Numbered from the stretch's first letter, positions 1-7,112 are shown. The stretch is 8,422 nucleotides of DNA from Candidatus Bathyarchaeota archaeon (GCA_009889585.1 WUQV01000077.1:1-8422); one strand, 5' to 3'. The notes: generated by a model from the sequence alone, not told the origin. Made by a program: numbers and translations.

Positions 1-836
1 AACTTAAGCAAAGCGGCCGCGGCCCTCGCGTACTTCTCCTTCTTAGGCCCTACTATCGCGAACCTAACCGGCCCTACGAACCCTGCTATCCACTTATCGC
101 TCATGACGTGTTCGTAAACCCTTACGGTCTTCAACAGCTTGAAGCCTGAGACGGCTATCGATAGCTCGGCCCATCTTGCGGCGCCTAAGGCGTCGATTTT
201 AAAGTCCGAGAAGGAGGACCATAGCCTAGCCAAGTTCCTAAACATCAACGAAGGCGTCGGAAGAGGCATCATCATGCCTCTGCAATAAACGGCGTGTTTA
301 CACGGCTTATCCAACTTAAGCCCTTCTTTGACCTTAGCTGAATAGCTGACGTAAAGAGGGCAATTTTGGCAACAATCGAAGACGGATCGCCTGAAAACCG
401 TCGGGGTTTCGAACTTAACGGCGAATTTATCCGGCAGGGGCTCGCAATCAGCCAGCCGCGAAAAATCCTCGACGTTAACAGCTACGTTTATCACCTTCGC
501 CTTTACATCGCCGAGCTCGACCTCAAGCTCCGGCTTTAAGATGGCTTCCTTAATGACTTCGGCCAACTTGTTATCGAAGGTCGTGAACGTAACGCTAGCT
601 ATCGAAGGGGCTGGAAGCCTTCTGTAGATGGCTCGACGAGGGGGAGGCACTTCCTTGTAAATCGGCGTCGTAGACCAAGGGGCGAGCCTTTTAGACGAAT
701 GGAGCTCTTCGGCTAGATTGGAGTCGACTGACTTGACCAAGTTGTAAAACACGCCGCAAGCCGGGAAGCCCGAGTAGCTTTGAAAGGCAGTTGGTTGCTC
801 GACAACGAACTTAAGGGTGAAAGTAATTATCGGCAA
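1..836 (-). CDS. cas6: CRISPR pre-crRNA endoribonuclease Cas6, 3' end cut off by window edge
   Basis: Cas6 cleaves the CRISPR transcript inside each repeat to give mature crRNAs for Cascade. A minus-strand frame stays open from 836 to the left edge (278 codons, no stop). It begins with a TTG two bases after the cas8a stop. The N-terminus looks like Cas6: a beta-strand, then YSGFPACGVFYNLV, then LAEELHSSK and a TTP segment. On this start Tyr31 and His46 fall at the numbers I recall for the catalytic Tyr31 and His46 of Pyrococcus furiosus Cas6; a lysine follows at 49. The family-typical segment FETPTVF lies at about 142-148. The end visible here, GFVGPVRFAIVG, is the strand that normally precedes the C-terminal glycine-rich loop, which is missing with the rest of the gene. 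An unusual cysteine cluster (C155, C156, C159, C179, C185) sits mid-protein. The start has only a weak ribosome site. The family call is firm; the catalytic assignment is inference from position. Confidence 0.88.
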   Translation of the reverse strand, partial: MPIITFTLKFVVEQPTAFQSYSGFPACGVFYNLVKSVDSNLAEELHSSKRLAPWSTTPIYKEVPPPRRAIYRRLPAPSIASVTFTTFDNKLAEVIKEAILKPELEVELGDVKAKVINVAVNVEDFSRLADCEPLPDKFAVKFETPTVFRRSVFDCCQNCPLYVSYSAKVKEGLKLDKPCKHAVYCRGMMMPLPTPSLMFRNLARLWSSFSDFKIDALGAARWAELSIAVSGFKLLKTVRVYEHVMSDKWIAGFVGPVRFAIVGPKKEKYARAAAALLK

Positions 837-838
837 TC

Positions 839-1936
839 TTAAGATCGCCTTAACAACGCGTAAGCAGCCTTCTCTAGCGCTTCGGCCTTTGGGATGAATA
901 ACTCCGCCCTAGCTTCCTTCAGCTTAGGTAGCAAGGAGTGCGACTTTTTAATCGCCACGATTAAGTCGTCCGGCCTCGAATAGTTCACGGCGCGCGATAA
1001 GTCGATTAAGATGGATTTTGCTTGCTGCAGCAAGTCTTTATTACCAAGTAGGTTGACTAGGTCGAACATGTACCTTCTGAACTCATAATGATGTTCGTCT
1101 AAACCGAGTGAGAATGCAACGCAAGGGCCTGAGGACAGCAGCTCGTAATCCGTACCTCTATCGCCCTTCTCTACGTCGATCGCTAACAGGAAGAAGCTTG
1201 GCGGGTTCTCCATAAATAAGGTTAGAAGAGGTAAGTCAACTTGAGAGAGCACAGCTAATGAGACGGCAGCTTGAGGCACATCTGGAAGTCTGTTCACGTA
1301 ACTCCGCATTTGATCGGTTGAAGTTAAGAAGCTCACGAGCCTTCTGATGCCATAAAGATAGCTCTCATCTACCTCGGTGCCCACCGGTGGTGCGATGACT
1401 AAGTAGGCTCTCATGGCCCCTGTTATCGATATGACGCCGTAGAACGCTAAGCCAAGTATGAAGGACACGGACGTTACATCATCCACGTAAGTGAGCTCCG
1501 GTTTTGCACTCTCATCCCACGTCCTTAAGCCCTTCCCGTAAGCGGGCATAAACGCTACGTAAAGTGTTCGCAGGCCAGCCGCCTTGGCCTTCTTCGGCAG
1601 CATTAGCTTCACGGTAATGAGCAATAGCTTGTCGATGTTCGCCTTCAGGTTACTTACTCCATCCCTAAGCACATCCCATGCGTTCTTCTTGACGGCCTTT
1701 ATCCAGAACCTGCCGATTAAGTCCCTCGATGAGTTAAGGGCGCCATCCAGCGCGTAACTTAACCTTTGCTTAAGCATTTGCTGCGGCACGCTAAAGTCGA
1801 CTTCTAAAGGAGTATCATGCCCGATAGCGAATTTAGCTCGACATTGTAAATCAGCTCTATGAGCTAGCTCGAACAAGCCAAGGCTGCAAATCGTGTCAAG
1901 AACTAAGCTACCGGAAGATTTCACTTCCCACCTCAA
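839..1936 (-). CDS. cas8a2: Type I-A Cascade large-subunit protein Cas8a (Csa4/Cas8a2-like)
   Basis: This is the likely Cas8a subunit, which in type I-A Cascade helps recognise the PAM and recruit Cas3. The protein is about 365 residues, close to the usual 350 or so for Csa4. A central segment, FILGLAFYGVISI followed by a strand ending IAPPVGTEV, resembles the conserved 'GLA-YG' core of Csa4 proteins. The rest is poorly conserved, as usual for Cas8. The main support is position: it sits between cas3'' and cas6, the standard crenarchaeal I-A order. The start is uncertain. A TTG at 1936 overlaps the cas3'' stop by 4 bases, but a GAGGTGG ribosome-site sequence begins at that codon's last base and better serves the GTG at 1922-1924 (protein starting VKSSGSLVLD). 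The gene ends with TAA, 2 bases before the cas6 start. I see no catalytic motif and none is expected. Confidence 0.72.
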   Translation of the reverse strand: MRWEVKSSGSLVLDTICSLGLFELAHRADLQCRAKFAIGHDTPLEVDFSVPQQMLKQRLSYALDGALNSSRDLIGRFWIKAVKKNAWDVLRDGVSNLKANIDKLLLITVKLMLPKKAKAAGLRTLYVAFMPAYGKGLRTWDESAKPELTYVDDVTSVSFILGLAFYGVISITGAMRAYLVIAPPVGTEVDESYLYGIRRLVSFLTSTDQMRSYVNRLPDVPQAAVSLAVLSQVDLPLLTLFMENPPSFFLLAIDVEKGDRGTDYELLSSGPCVAFSLGLDEHHYEFRRYMFDLVNLLGNKDLLQQAKSILIDLSRAVNYSRPDDLIVAIKKSHSLLPKLKEARAELFIPKAEALEKAAYALLRRS

Positions 1937-2748
1937 CGCCCTCTCCCTCTAGCTCCTGCCCTATTATCAACGAAGGTAAGAGGCAATAATATCGAAGCTG
2001 ACGCTAGCCTCATCTCTGGTGCTGAAGCTGGCCCGTCGATGAAGGACACCATCTCGCTCAGCTCTCTAACGATATCCCTAACATCTAGCGGGCCGCTCAA
2101 AATATCCCGGCGTATTCTGACGTTAGTTACGCACCAGTTTAGCTCATCGACTATTTCATACGCATACGGAATAAATTCAAGGTCGTCCCTGCTGAACCTG
2201 AGCATGTGGGCTAGGAGGTAGTCAGCGGTCGGAACCCTTAGCCAAGTTAGGTCTGGCGATCGCCAGCTTGTCACCAAGGCTTCATGATGCAAGTAGATAG
2301 CTGAGCAAATCAAGCTGCGTAATGTGGGTAGAGGCGGTGAGTGTGAGTACTTCAGTAACCTTGAGACAAAGTAAGAAGAGACGTGCTCGTGCCTGAAGGT
2401 CCTTAAGTCATCGCATAAGCAGTAGTTTTGGTACACCCTCGTAAGCTTGCCTATGTCGTGATTAAGTACCATTAGGTCAAGCAAGCGGTCTAGCTCCCTC
2501 ATTACTTCCCCTTTACTCAGTTGAAGGACCGAGCTCACGGCTCTAGAAACAGGCCCCATTATCCTCCTCTTCAACGCTCTCCACTCGTCCCAGCAAAGCA
2601 GGATATGCTGAACGTAGCACTCCAACCTCTCGCCCTCTTCCAAGTTAGGTTTATACGATGATGCTATCGGTGCGTTCCGTGCTAGCCCACAGAACTCCTC
2701 ACCCGCTAAGAGGCACTCGTTAGCCTTCAAACAGACAAAGCCCTTCAT
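1933..2748 (-). CDS. cas3'': CRISPR-associated HD-domain nuclease Cas3''
   Basis: Cas3'' is the separate metal-dependent HD nuclease that cuts target DNA with the Cas3' helicase. In the 271-residue protein the HD signature is NHDIGK (His97-Asp98, Lys101). It is preceded by a histidine in a helix (VQH48ILLCWDEW) and followed by FRHEH (His120, His122) and IYLHHEAL (His154-His155), the spacing expected of a Cas3 HD domain. The C-terminal LPLTFVDNRAGARGR matches the terminal Asp plus Ala/Arg-rich helix common in Cas3''. The first 40 or so residues form a cysteine-bearing extension (Cys6, 12, 20) that I do not recognise. The start is ATG in an ATGA overlap with the cas3' stop, with GGGG about 8 bases upstream as a weak ribosome site. 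The overlap implies the two halves of Cas3 are made in step. Confidence 0.9.
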   Translation of the reverse strand: MKGFVCLKANECLLAGEEFCGLARNAPIASSYKPNLEEGERLECYVQHILLCWDEWRALKRRIMGPVSRAVSSVLQLSKGEVMRELDRLLDLMVLNHDIGKLTRVYQNYCLCDDLRTFRHEHVSSYFVSRLLKYSHSPPLPTLRSLICSAIYLHHEALVTSWRSPDLTWLRVPTADYLLAHMLRFSRDDLEFIPYAYEIVDELNWCVTNVRIRRDILSGPLDVRDIVRELSEMVSFIDGPASAPEMRLASASILLPLTFVDNRAGARGRGR

Positions 2749-4739
2749 GCCCTTAACCCCAGCTCATCGTCGTAATACTTCGGATTTACTAAGTAGATCC
2801 CTTCACGCAAACGCAATTCATCGACTTTTTCAATTAAGTAAGCCTTTTTAGTAGGCCCATGTTCATCTTCACGCGCTCTGATCGGACGCAACGCTAAGAG
2901 GAACCTCTCCTTCTCTCTATCGCCGAGCTTAAACTCAAATATTAAAGCGTGACTAACACGTTCTACATCTCTTAAGCTCATGCTAAACGAATTAAACCTA
3001 ACAGCGTTAACTTCTATAGCCACGTTCTTACCCTTTCTTGCATTGTCAATGAGCTGGCTAAGACTCATCTCATACTCATGAGTCAACTTGTAGTGACCGA
3101 ACCTTCCTACCCATCTTGGTTCTACATCGAAAACCCAAATAGCGTCTTTTAATGCAACTAACGTTAGTTGGGCATCGGGTCTAGCTCTTACTCTATCGAT
3201 CAACTTCCAGTCTACGGTGAACGTCGACAGCCCTCTTCCTTCAACATAAGTTAGGAGCTCGCTAAGCTCTGCTTTACTTTCAATCTCTCTCGGTTCAAAC
3301 TTATCATAAGCTTGGTTTACAAAGTCTAAAGAGTCCCTAAGCTCCATTAATGAATCCACTAGCTCGCTTTGGGTCATAGCCATTAAAGCGCTACGCGTTT
3401 CTTTAACAAGTACCTCAGGGTAAGGTAGCGGAGACTCTACATCAGTTATTATGACATTGCCATTTTCCCCTCTGAACCTAGAGCACCTCCCGCACCTTTG
3501 AATGAGGGAGTCTGCTGGCGCGATATCTGTGATCAGCAGATCCGAGGAGATATTTAAGCCCGCTTCAACAACTTGAGTAGTGATTAAGGCGATCCTATCC
3601 ACCCGCTTAACCCCTTCATACATCTTGGCACACTCATCACAAAGGATCTTAACTTGAGGTTCTTCAACATAATTATAAGGAGGTCCAACTATCTCTCGTC
3701 CACAGTTGATCTGTGAGCAATTAGTCTTAGGTCTTAAGAGAGCTTTAGCTAGTCTCTCCCTCCTGACCCTCTCACTTCTCGTTAGCCTAGCATGAATTAG
3801 CAGCTTTAACAAGCCCTTGCTGGCGTCAAATTTCTCATATGTTCTTGCAGCACGATCCACGGTGTTAGCTACGACCAGCAGCCTCTTCCAACTTAGCTCG
3901 CTTGCACTTTTAAAAATATCTTCCAACATTTTGCCTTCATGATACTCAGCCTTGAAAGTGCCTCTGTAACTCTCAGCTCTCTCCTTAAATTCATCAGGAC
4001 TTGATGGAATCATGGCCACATATTCGCCACCAAATAAATAGTCGTAGATTTTGCCTGGCATAGTTGCGGTCATTACGACAATCGGAGCGCCTACCGCTTT
4101 TAGCTTCTTTAAAATGGCACGCATTACCGCAAATGAGAAGAAGTACATATCTTGAAGCATATGAGCCTCATCAAAGACAGCATAAGATGTCGCTAAGAAT
4201 CCAGACGGTCTCTCAAGGTGATAACCTGAGGCCGTCTTCCTCGCATAAGACAATACCATAGTGTCAAACGTTGTCACAGCGACAGTAGCATAGTCGTAAT
4301 GGCCCCTCATAAAAATTTCATCAGCGTCAGCCTCACCGTGATAAACGCAGACCTCATCCGGCTTAACCCATCCTAAGTACTCAAGGTAGTCCTTGATGTC
4401 ATCGCTTAAACCATCACATAGCGTCCTTGTTGGCAGCGAATAGCAAAGCCAGCTAGCACTCCCCCATCCCCGTTGCACTTCGTAAACTATTGGAGATAAG
4501 CCGACGATAGTCTTCCCATAACCCGTCGGAAGCCTTATTAAGACCGGACTTGGCTTCTCTTTTTCAAGCCCATTTAATATGGCTTTCAATCCCTCCTTCT
4601 GCCAGTACCTTAAGCCGACTACGTCTAGCTTCCTATCTTCCTGTATGCGTTTAACAGCCTTGTCTACCGTTTCCACAAAATCGTCGATCGACGGCCTTAA
4701 GTTATCGGTCAAGCGTTCTATCACCTCTGGAGGATACAA
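2745..4739 (-). CDS. cas3': CRISPR-associated DEAH-box helicase Cas3'
   Basis: Cas3' is the superfamily 2 helicase that unwinds target DNA after Cascade binding, working with the separate HD nuclease. Motifs in the 664-residue protein appear in order: Q-like motif (RYWQKEG, about 44-50), Walker A (PTGYGKT, 71-77), DEAH box (190-193), TAT of motif III (224-226), motif IV (LLVVANT, 287-293), motif V (TTQVVEAGLNI, 387-397) and motif VI (QRCGRCSR, 414-421). There is no HD domain; cas3'' encodes it next door. Four cysteines (C341, C346, C367, C370; C-x4-C, then C-x2-C) form a probable zinc knuckle inserted before motif V. About 240 residues of C-terminal domain follow. The start is TTG, overlapping cas5 by 19 bases, with GGAGG about 10 bases upstream. 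A GTG at codon 6 or TTG at codon 10 could also serve, so the exact start is uncertain. Confidence 0.95.
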   Translation of the reverse strand: MYPPEVIERLTDNLRPSIDDFVETVDKAVKRIQEDRKLDVVGLRYWQKEGLKAILNGLEKEKPSPVLIRLPTGYGKTIVGLSPIVYEVQRGWGSASWLCYSLPTRTLCDGLSDDIKDYLEYLGWVKPDEVCVYHGEADADEIFMRGHYDYATVAVTTFDTMVLSYARKTASGYHLERPSGFLATSYAVFDEAHMLQDMYFFSFAVMRAILKKLKAVGAPIVVMTATMPGKIYDYLFGGEYVAMIPSSPDEFKERAESYRGTFKAEYHEGKMLEDIFKSASELSWKRLLVVANTVDRAARTYEKFDASKGLLKLLIHARLTRSERVRRERLAKALLRPKTNCSQINCGREIVGPPYNYVEEPQVKILCDECAKMYEGVKRVDRIALITTQVVEAGLNISSDLLITDIAPADSLIQRCGRCSRFRGENGNVIITDVESPLPYPEVLVKETRSALMAMTQSELVDSLMELRDSLDFVNQAYDKFEPREIESKAELSELLTYVEGRGLSTFTVDWKLIDRVRARPDAQLTLVALKDAIWVFDVEPRWVGRFGHYKLTHEYEMSLSQLIDNARKGKNVAIEVNAVRFNSFSMSLRDVERVSHALIFEFKLGDREKERFLLALRPIRAREDEHGPTKKAYLIEKVDELRLREGIYLVNPKYYDDELGLRA

Positions 4740-5581
4740 GTCGTCCCGTCCTCCACCCTTACTGCAGTTAGCTTCGGCTTCGCAACTCCAGCGAGGAAGA
4801 ACGAGGGCTCGTAGACCTCGTAGATCACCCTTCCCGCCTCAACCCTTCGTTTGAGCGGGTGGAGGAAGAGCGCTTTCTCTCTCCTCGACTTCGTGAATGT
4901 GACACTCTTACCTAACATAAGCATGCTTGGGTAAGACTCTTCAAGCACCCAGTTGCCTGAGAGAGGTTGAACCCAATCAGCTGGCGTAGAGGTGTTAAGC
5001 TCAGCCTCAGCTCCTACTTCTTCGTAGCCGAGCTCCCTAACCTTGGAGGGTGAACAGAACGACTCGGTCGTGCCAAGCCTCCTACATAACCAAAGTGCAC
5101 TACTGATGAGGCTGCTCATCTCTTCCACGTTCGAAGGCTCAAGCCTTTTGTCAGGGATCCCTTTTACGTATTCCAATAGGCCGTTTACATCTACGAAGAA
5201 GTAGGCCGAAAGGGAGTTCGTCGTTATCAATTGAGTTGGAACAGCATCTCTGAGCCTCTCGTACTCAGTAATCCATTCCTTCTCTATTGCCTTAACGCTC
5301 CACGTATGTGTCGTTCGAAATAACAGTGACGTAGGTCTTACGAAAGCTAAAGAGTTCATTTCTACAGCCTCGCTTAATACATCGCGGTACTTACGCCCCA
5401 TGACCTCGGTCTCTCCGCTGACGCCGAGCAACTCGCCCAAGCCCCTAGCTAGGAGCGAGAGAACCGTTCTAGGGGGCGGCAAGAGAAAGGAGAGCAATAT
5501 CTCGGCGGACGTAAAGTCTCTCACAAAAAAGGAGGGGATCAGAAGGTCGAGCCTATAGCAGCGCCACTTAAGTTGTCTCAA
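4721..5581 (-). CDS. cas5a: Type I-A Cascade subunit Cas5
   Basis: Cas5 is the RAMP-fold Cascade subunit that caps the 5' handle of the crRNA. The 286-residue protein opens with a basic beta-strand, and LPPPRTVLSLLARGLGELLG (about 34-53) matches the Cas5 element in which a P-P-x-T/S loop precedes a helix. The C-terminal part ends in strand-rich sequence (ALFLHPLKR, FFLAGVAKPKLTAVRV) consistent with a Cas5 second half. Its position right after cas7 is where cas5 lies in I-A operons. The TTG start overlaps the end of cas7 by 14 bases, with GGGAG about 7 bases upstream as ribosome site. The stop TGA lies inside the start of cas3'. The Cas5 call rests on the N-terminal motif plus position; the middle is divergent. 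Confidence 0.82.
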   Translation of the reverse strand: MRQLKWRCYRLDLLIPSFFVRDFTSAEILLSFLLPPPRTVLSLLARGLGELLGVSGETEVMGRKYRDVLSEAVEMNSLAFVRPTSLLFRTTHTWSVKAIEKEWITEYERLRDAVPTQLITTNSLSAYFFVDVNGLLEYVKGIPDKRLEPSNVEEMSSLISSALWLCRRLGTTESFCSPSKVRELGYEEVGAEAELNTSTPADWVQPLSGNWVLEESYPSMLMLGKSVTFTKSRREKALFLHPLKRRVEAGRVIYEVYEPSFFLAGVAKPKLTAVRVEDGTTCILQR

Positions 5582-6617
5582 GTCCCAGCTCCCTTAGGGC
5601 CTCTGCGAAGACGTCATAGAGCTCTTTAACCAGCTTAACTTCGAAGTTCTTCTCTCTTCCCTCTTCGAGCTTCACGCCATAACCTATGACTGTAATCTTC
5701 GTCTTGAATAAGTTGGCAAATGACTTATACATCTTCACGTTCTGCTCGACGTAGTCGTCGTAGATCGGATGACTCGGCGATGGGATGCTTATCGGCGAGC
5801 TAGGCGCGACGTAAGCTACTACTTCGAGGGGTTTACACGACGGCAAAGCCCTAGCGAGAGTGGCTCCGGCTAGCCCAGTGACTATCGGCGTGTAAGCGAG
5901 AATCGCTACCCTCCTCCTCTCCTTCACTTCATCATCACTCACGTTATTGCTCCTCTTGGCCTCGGTGAATGAGTAGCCTACGTGCTCTAAGTGGACGATA
6001 GAGGAGAAGCCAAAGATTCCATTCCCATAAGCCCTAGGATAGGGCATCTGGAGCTCTCTTAGCTCCCTACCAGCCTCTTCGGGTATGTTCTTGATGACTC
6101 TTGTGTGCTGAACCACTAAGAACGGCGTCGTGGTGCCAGTTTCCTCGTAAATGCTCTCCACGTAAGTCGGCAGCATCCAGGAGAAGTGAACCAGCGACTC
6201 CCTTCTAGCCGGGGGCCTCTCGCGCAGAAAGCCATGGAGGTCTTCACCTGGGCACTGAATTATCTCGCTCTCGTTCCTACCAGTCACCTCTCTGTATCGC
6301 CTTACTTCTTCGTCCTTCGCGCTTAGCCAGGCTGCTACATCTTTATCGTCTACTCTAGTCGGTATTAGCCTTATGCCCTCGAATCTAGAGCAAGCTAGGC
6401 AGATCTTGTTCCTCTGTTGCACGTTCATCAACTGCTGAATGAAGTTGACGAAATGATAACGCTTCAAAATAACGCCGCTGACAGCAACGGCCTCGCTGAC
6501 GAGTTTGAACCCATCCCGCGTCCTATAGACGACAGGAACCCGCCTTATCTCCTCGGCTCTTTCATTGTTGAGGTCGTGCATGTTCATGATGAGCTTGGCG
6601 GTAAGTGCAAAGTGCAC
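5568..6617 (-). CDS. cas7: Type I-A Cascade backbone subunit Cas7 (Csa2/DevR family)
   Basis: Cas7 polymerises along the crRNA spacer to form the Cascade backbone. Features typical of Csa2 are visible: an N-terminal strand with an LIMNMHDLNNE segment, an RRVPVVY segment, VAVSGVILKRYHFVNF (the 'SG..L.H' helix), a Cys-x2-Cys (KICLACSRFEG), then a third Cys in a CPGEDLHGFL motif, which is a strong Csa2 marker. GIFGFSSIVHLEHVGYSF and the C-terminal ARALPSCKPLEVVAYVAP also fit the family. I set the start at the GTG at 6615-6617, giving a protein of about 349 residues, because a perfect GGAGGTGA ribosome site (6623-6630) lies 5 bases upstream. An upstream in-frame GTG (6624-6626) would lie inside that site and overlap the csa5 stop. 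The gene ends with TAA and overlaps cas5 by 14 bases. The three cysteines plus the HGFL histidine could bind zinc; that is inference. Confidence 0.93.
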   Translation of the reverse strand: MHFALTAKLIMNMHDLNNERAEEIRRVPVVYRTRDGFKLVSEAVAVSGVILKRYHFVNFIQQLMNVQQRNKICLACSRFEGIRLIPTRVDDKDVAAWLSAKDEEVRRYREVTGRNESEIIQCPGEDLHGFLRERPPARRESLVHFSWMLPTYVESIYEETGTTTPFLVVQHTRVIKNIPEEAGRELRELQMPYPRAYGNGIFGFSSIVHLEHVGYSFTEAKRSNNVSDDEVKERRRVAILAYTPIVTGLAGATLARALPSCKPLEVVAYVAPSSPISIPSPSHPIYDDYVEQNVKMYKSFANLFKTKITVIGYGVKLEEGREKNFEVKLVKELYDVFAEALRELGLETT

Positions 6618-6622
6618 GTAAC

Positions 6623-6630
6623 TCACCTCC
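6623..6630 (-). promoter_or_regulatory. Ribosome binding site that decides the cas7 start
   Basis: The minus strand reads GGAGGTGA here, a full match to the archaeal 16S rRNA tail. It is 5 bases upstream of the GTG at 6615-6617. It contains the alternative upstream GTG of the same frame and the csa5 stop codon, so csa5 translation ends on the site that loads ribosomes for cas7. Confidence 0.75.
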
Positions 6631-7003
6631 TCAACGCCTCAATGCAAAGGGGGCAAAAGCCGCTGGCTCTAGCAAGCAGCACTTTAAGGTAGTCCCGATC
6701 CTCTGAAAAGGCGAGCTGGGCCAACTTTACGTCGTCTCCATTCGGTCCATAAAACCAAGCTTTAAACTTGCTTAAGGCTTCGTCTCCTAGATCTCTCCTC
6801 ACGTCGCTTTCGAGCTTCGGAAGCTCGCGCTGAAAGTCCTTTAACGCAAGCGCAATGGCCTCGGAGAAGGCGCCAACGTCCCTAACTCCAACCCTTAACC
6901 TATGGAATAGTTGCGAGAGCCTGACGTGAAATATGATGACGTGAAGCAGTTTGGCGATGTGCTCCGTAGCGCTGTCCAAGGCTTCCCTCCGCTCGTAAGC
7001 CAT
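6623..7003 (-). CDS. csa5: Type I-A Cascade small subunit Csa5 (Cas11a)
   Basis: This is the probable Csa5, the small alpha-helical subunit that lines the belly of type I-A Cascade. With the ATG at 7001-7003 the protein is about 126 residues, a normal size. It is predominantly helical by composition (EALDSATEHIAKLLHVIIFHV, FSEAIALALKDFQREL) and ends CPLCIEALRR, a Cys-x2-Cys I do not associate with the family. It is first in the operon, directly before cas7, where csa5 stands in crenarchaeal I-A cassettes; position carries most of the call. I chose the ATG because GAGGTGA lies 5 bases upstream. The frame stays open further up to a TTG at 7078, which would add 25 residues (MDNFSSLLDNKSLL and onward). 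That TTG lies inside the palindromic operator and has a strong but distant ribosome-type site, so it is less likely. Confidence 0.68.
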   Translation of the reverse strand: MAYERREALDSATEHIAKLLHVIIFHVRLSQLFHRLRVGVRDVGAFSEAIALALKDFQRELPKLESDVRRDLGDEALSKFKAWFYGPNGDDVKLAQLAFSEDRDYLKVLLARASGFCPLCIEALRR

Positions 7004-7008
7004 CTTCC

Positions 7009-7015
7009 TCACCTC
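7009..7015 (-). promoter_or_regulatory. Ribosome binding site supporting the csa5 ATG
   Basis: The minus strand reads GAGGTGA, ending 5 bases before the ATG at 7001-7003. Spacing and sequence are ideal and favour this start over the upstream TTG at 7078. Confidence 0.7.
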
Positions 7016-7049
7016 GTTAGCCTGAAATGATTCCCTTAAAAGGCTTTTG

Positions 7050-7059
7050 TTGTCTAATA
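7050..7059 (+). promoter_or_regulatory. Additional operator half-site, direct repeat of the palindrome arm
   Basis: TTGTCTAATA here differs by one base from TTGTCCAATA at 7071-7080 and starts exactly 21 bp before it, about two turns of B-DNA, so both would face the same side of the helix. On the minus strand it overlaps a TTATTA element (7055-7060) that could be a TATA box for csa5, with transcription starting near 7031. A protein bound here could block that promoter. The promoter assignment is inference. Confidence 0.5.
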
Positions 7060-7072
7060 AGGATGAAAAATT

Positions 7073-7090
7073 GTCCAATATCTATTGGAC
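7073..7090. promoter_or_regulatory. 18-bp palindrome, probable Csa3 operator between csa5 and csa3
   Basis: GTCCAATATCTATTGGAC is a perfect inverted repeat with 8-bp arms and a 2-bp centre. It lies in the divergent gap between the interference operon and csa3. A winged-helix regulator acting as a dimer would bind such a site. In Sulfolobus a Csa3 paralogue (Csa3b) is known to bind palindromic repeats in the I-A interference promoter and repress it, so the same wiring is the natural reading here. The site is about 23 bp upstream of the csa3 TATA box and upstream of a possible csa5 TATA element, so it could act on both genes. Confidence 0.65.
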
Positions 7091-7092
7091 TA

Positions 7093-7100
7093 ACCTCCTT
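7093..7100 (-). promoter_or_regulatory. Orphan Shine-Dalgarno-like sequence upstream of csa5
   Basis: The minus strand reads AAGGAGGT, a perfect ribosome-site sequence, immediately upstream of the palindrome. No start codon follows at 5-10 bases. The only nearby one is the TTG at 7078, about 14-15 bases away and in frame with csa5. It may be chance, or it may drive a longer Csa5 form. Confidence 0.35.
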
Positions 7101-7112
7101 CTCTTCCAAATG

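Noticed and set aside
2039..2221. Plus-strand open frames at 2039-2221, 4064-4261, 4579-4854 and 6417-6692
   Set aside because: All lie opposite well-supported cas genes, have low-complexity composition and match no family.
7050..7092. The repeated TTGTCYAATA elements as a degenerate CRISPR array or leader
   Set aside because: Only three short half-sites are present, at 21-bp or palindromic spacing, with no repeat-spacer pattern.
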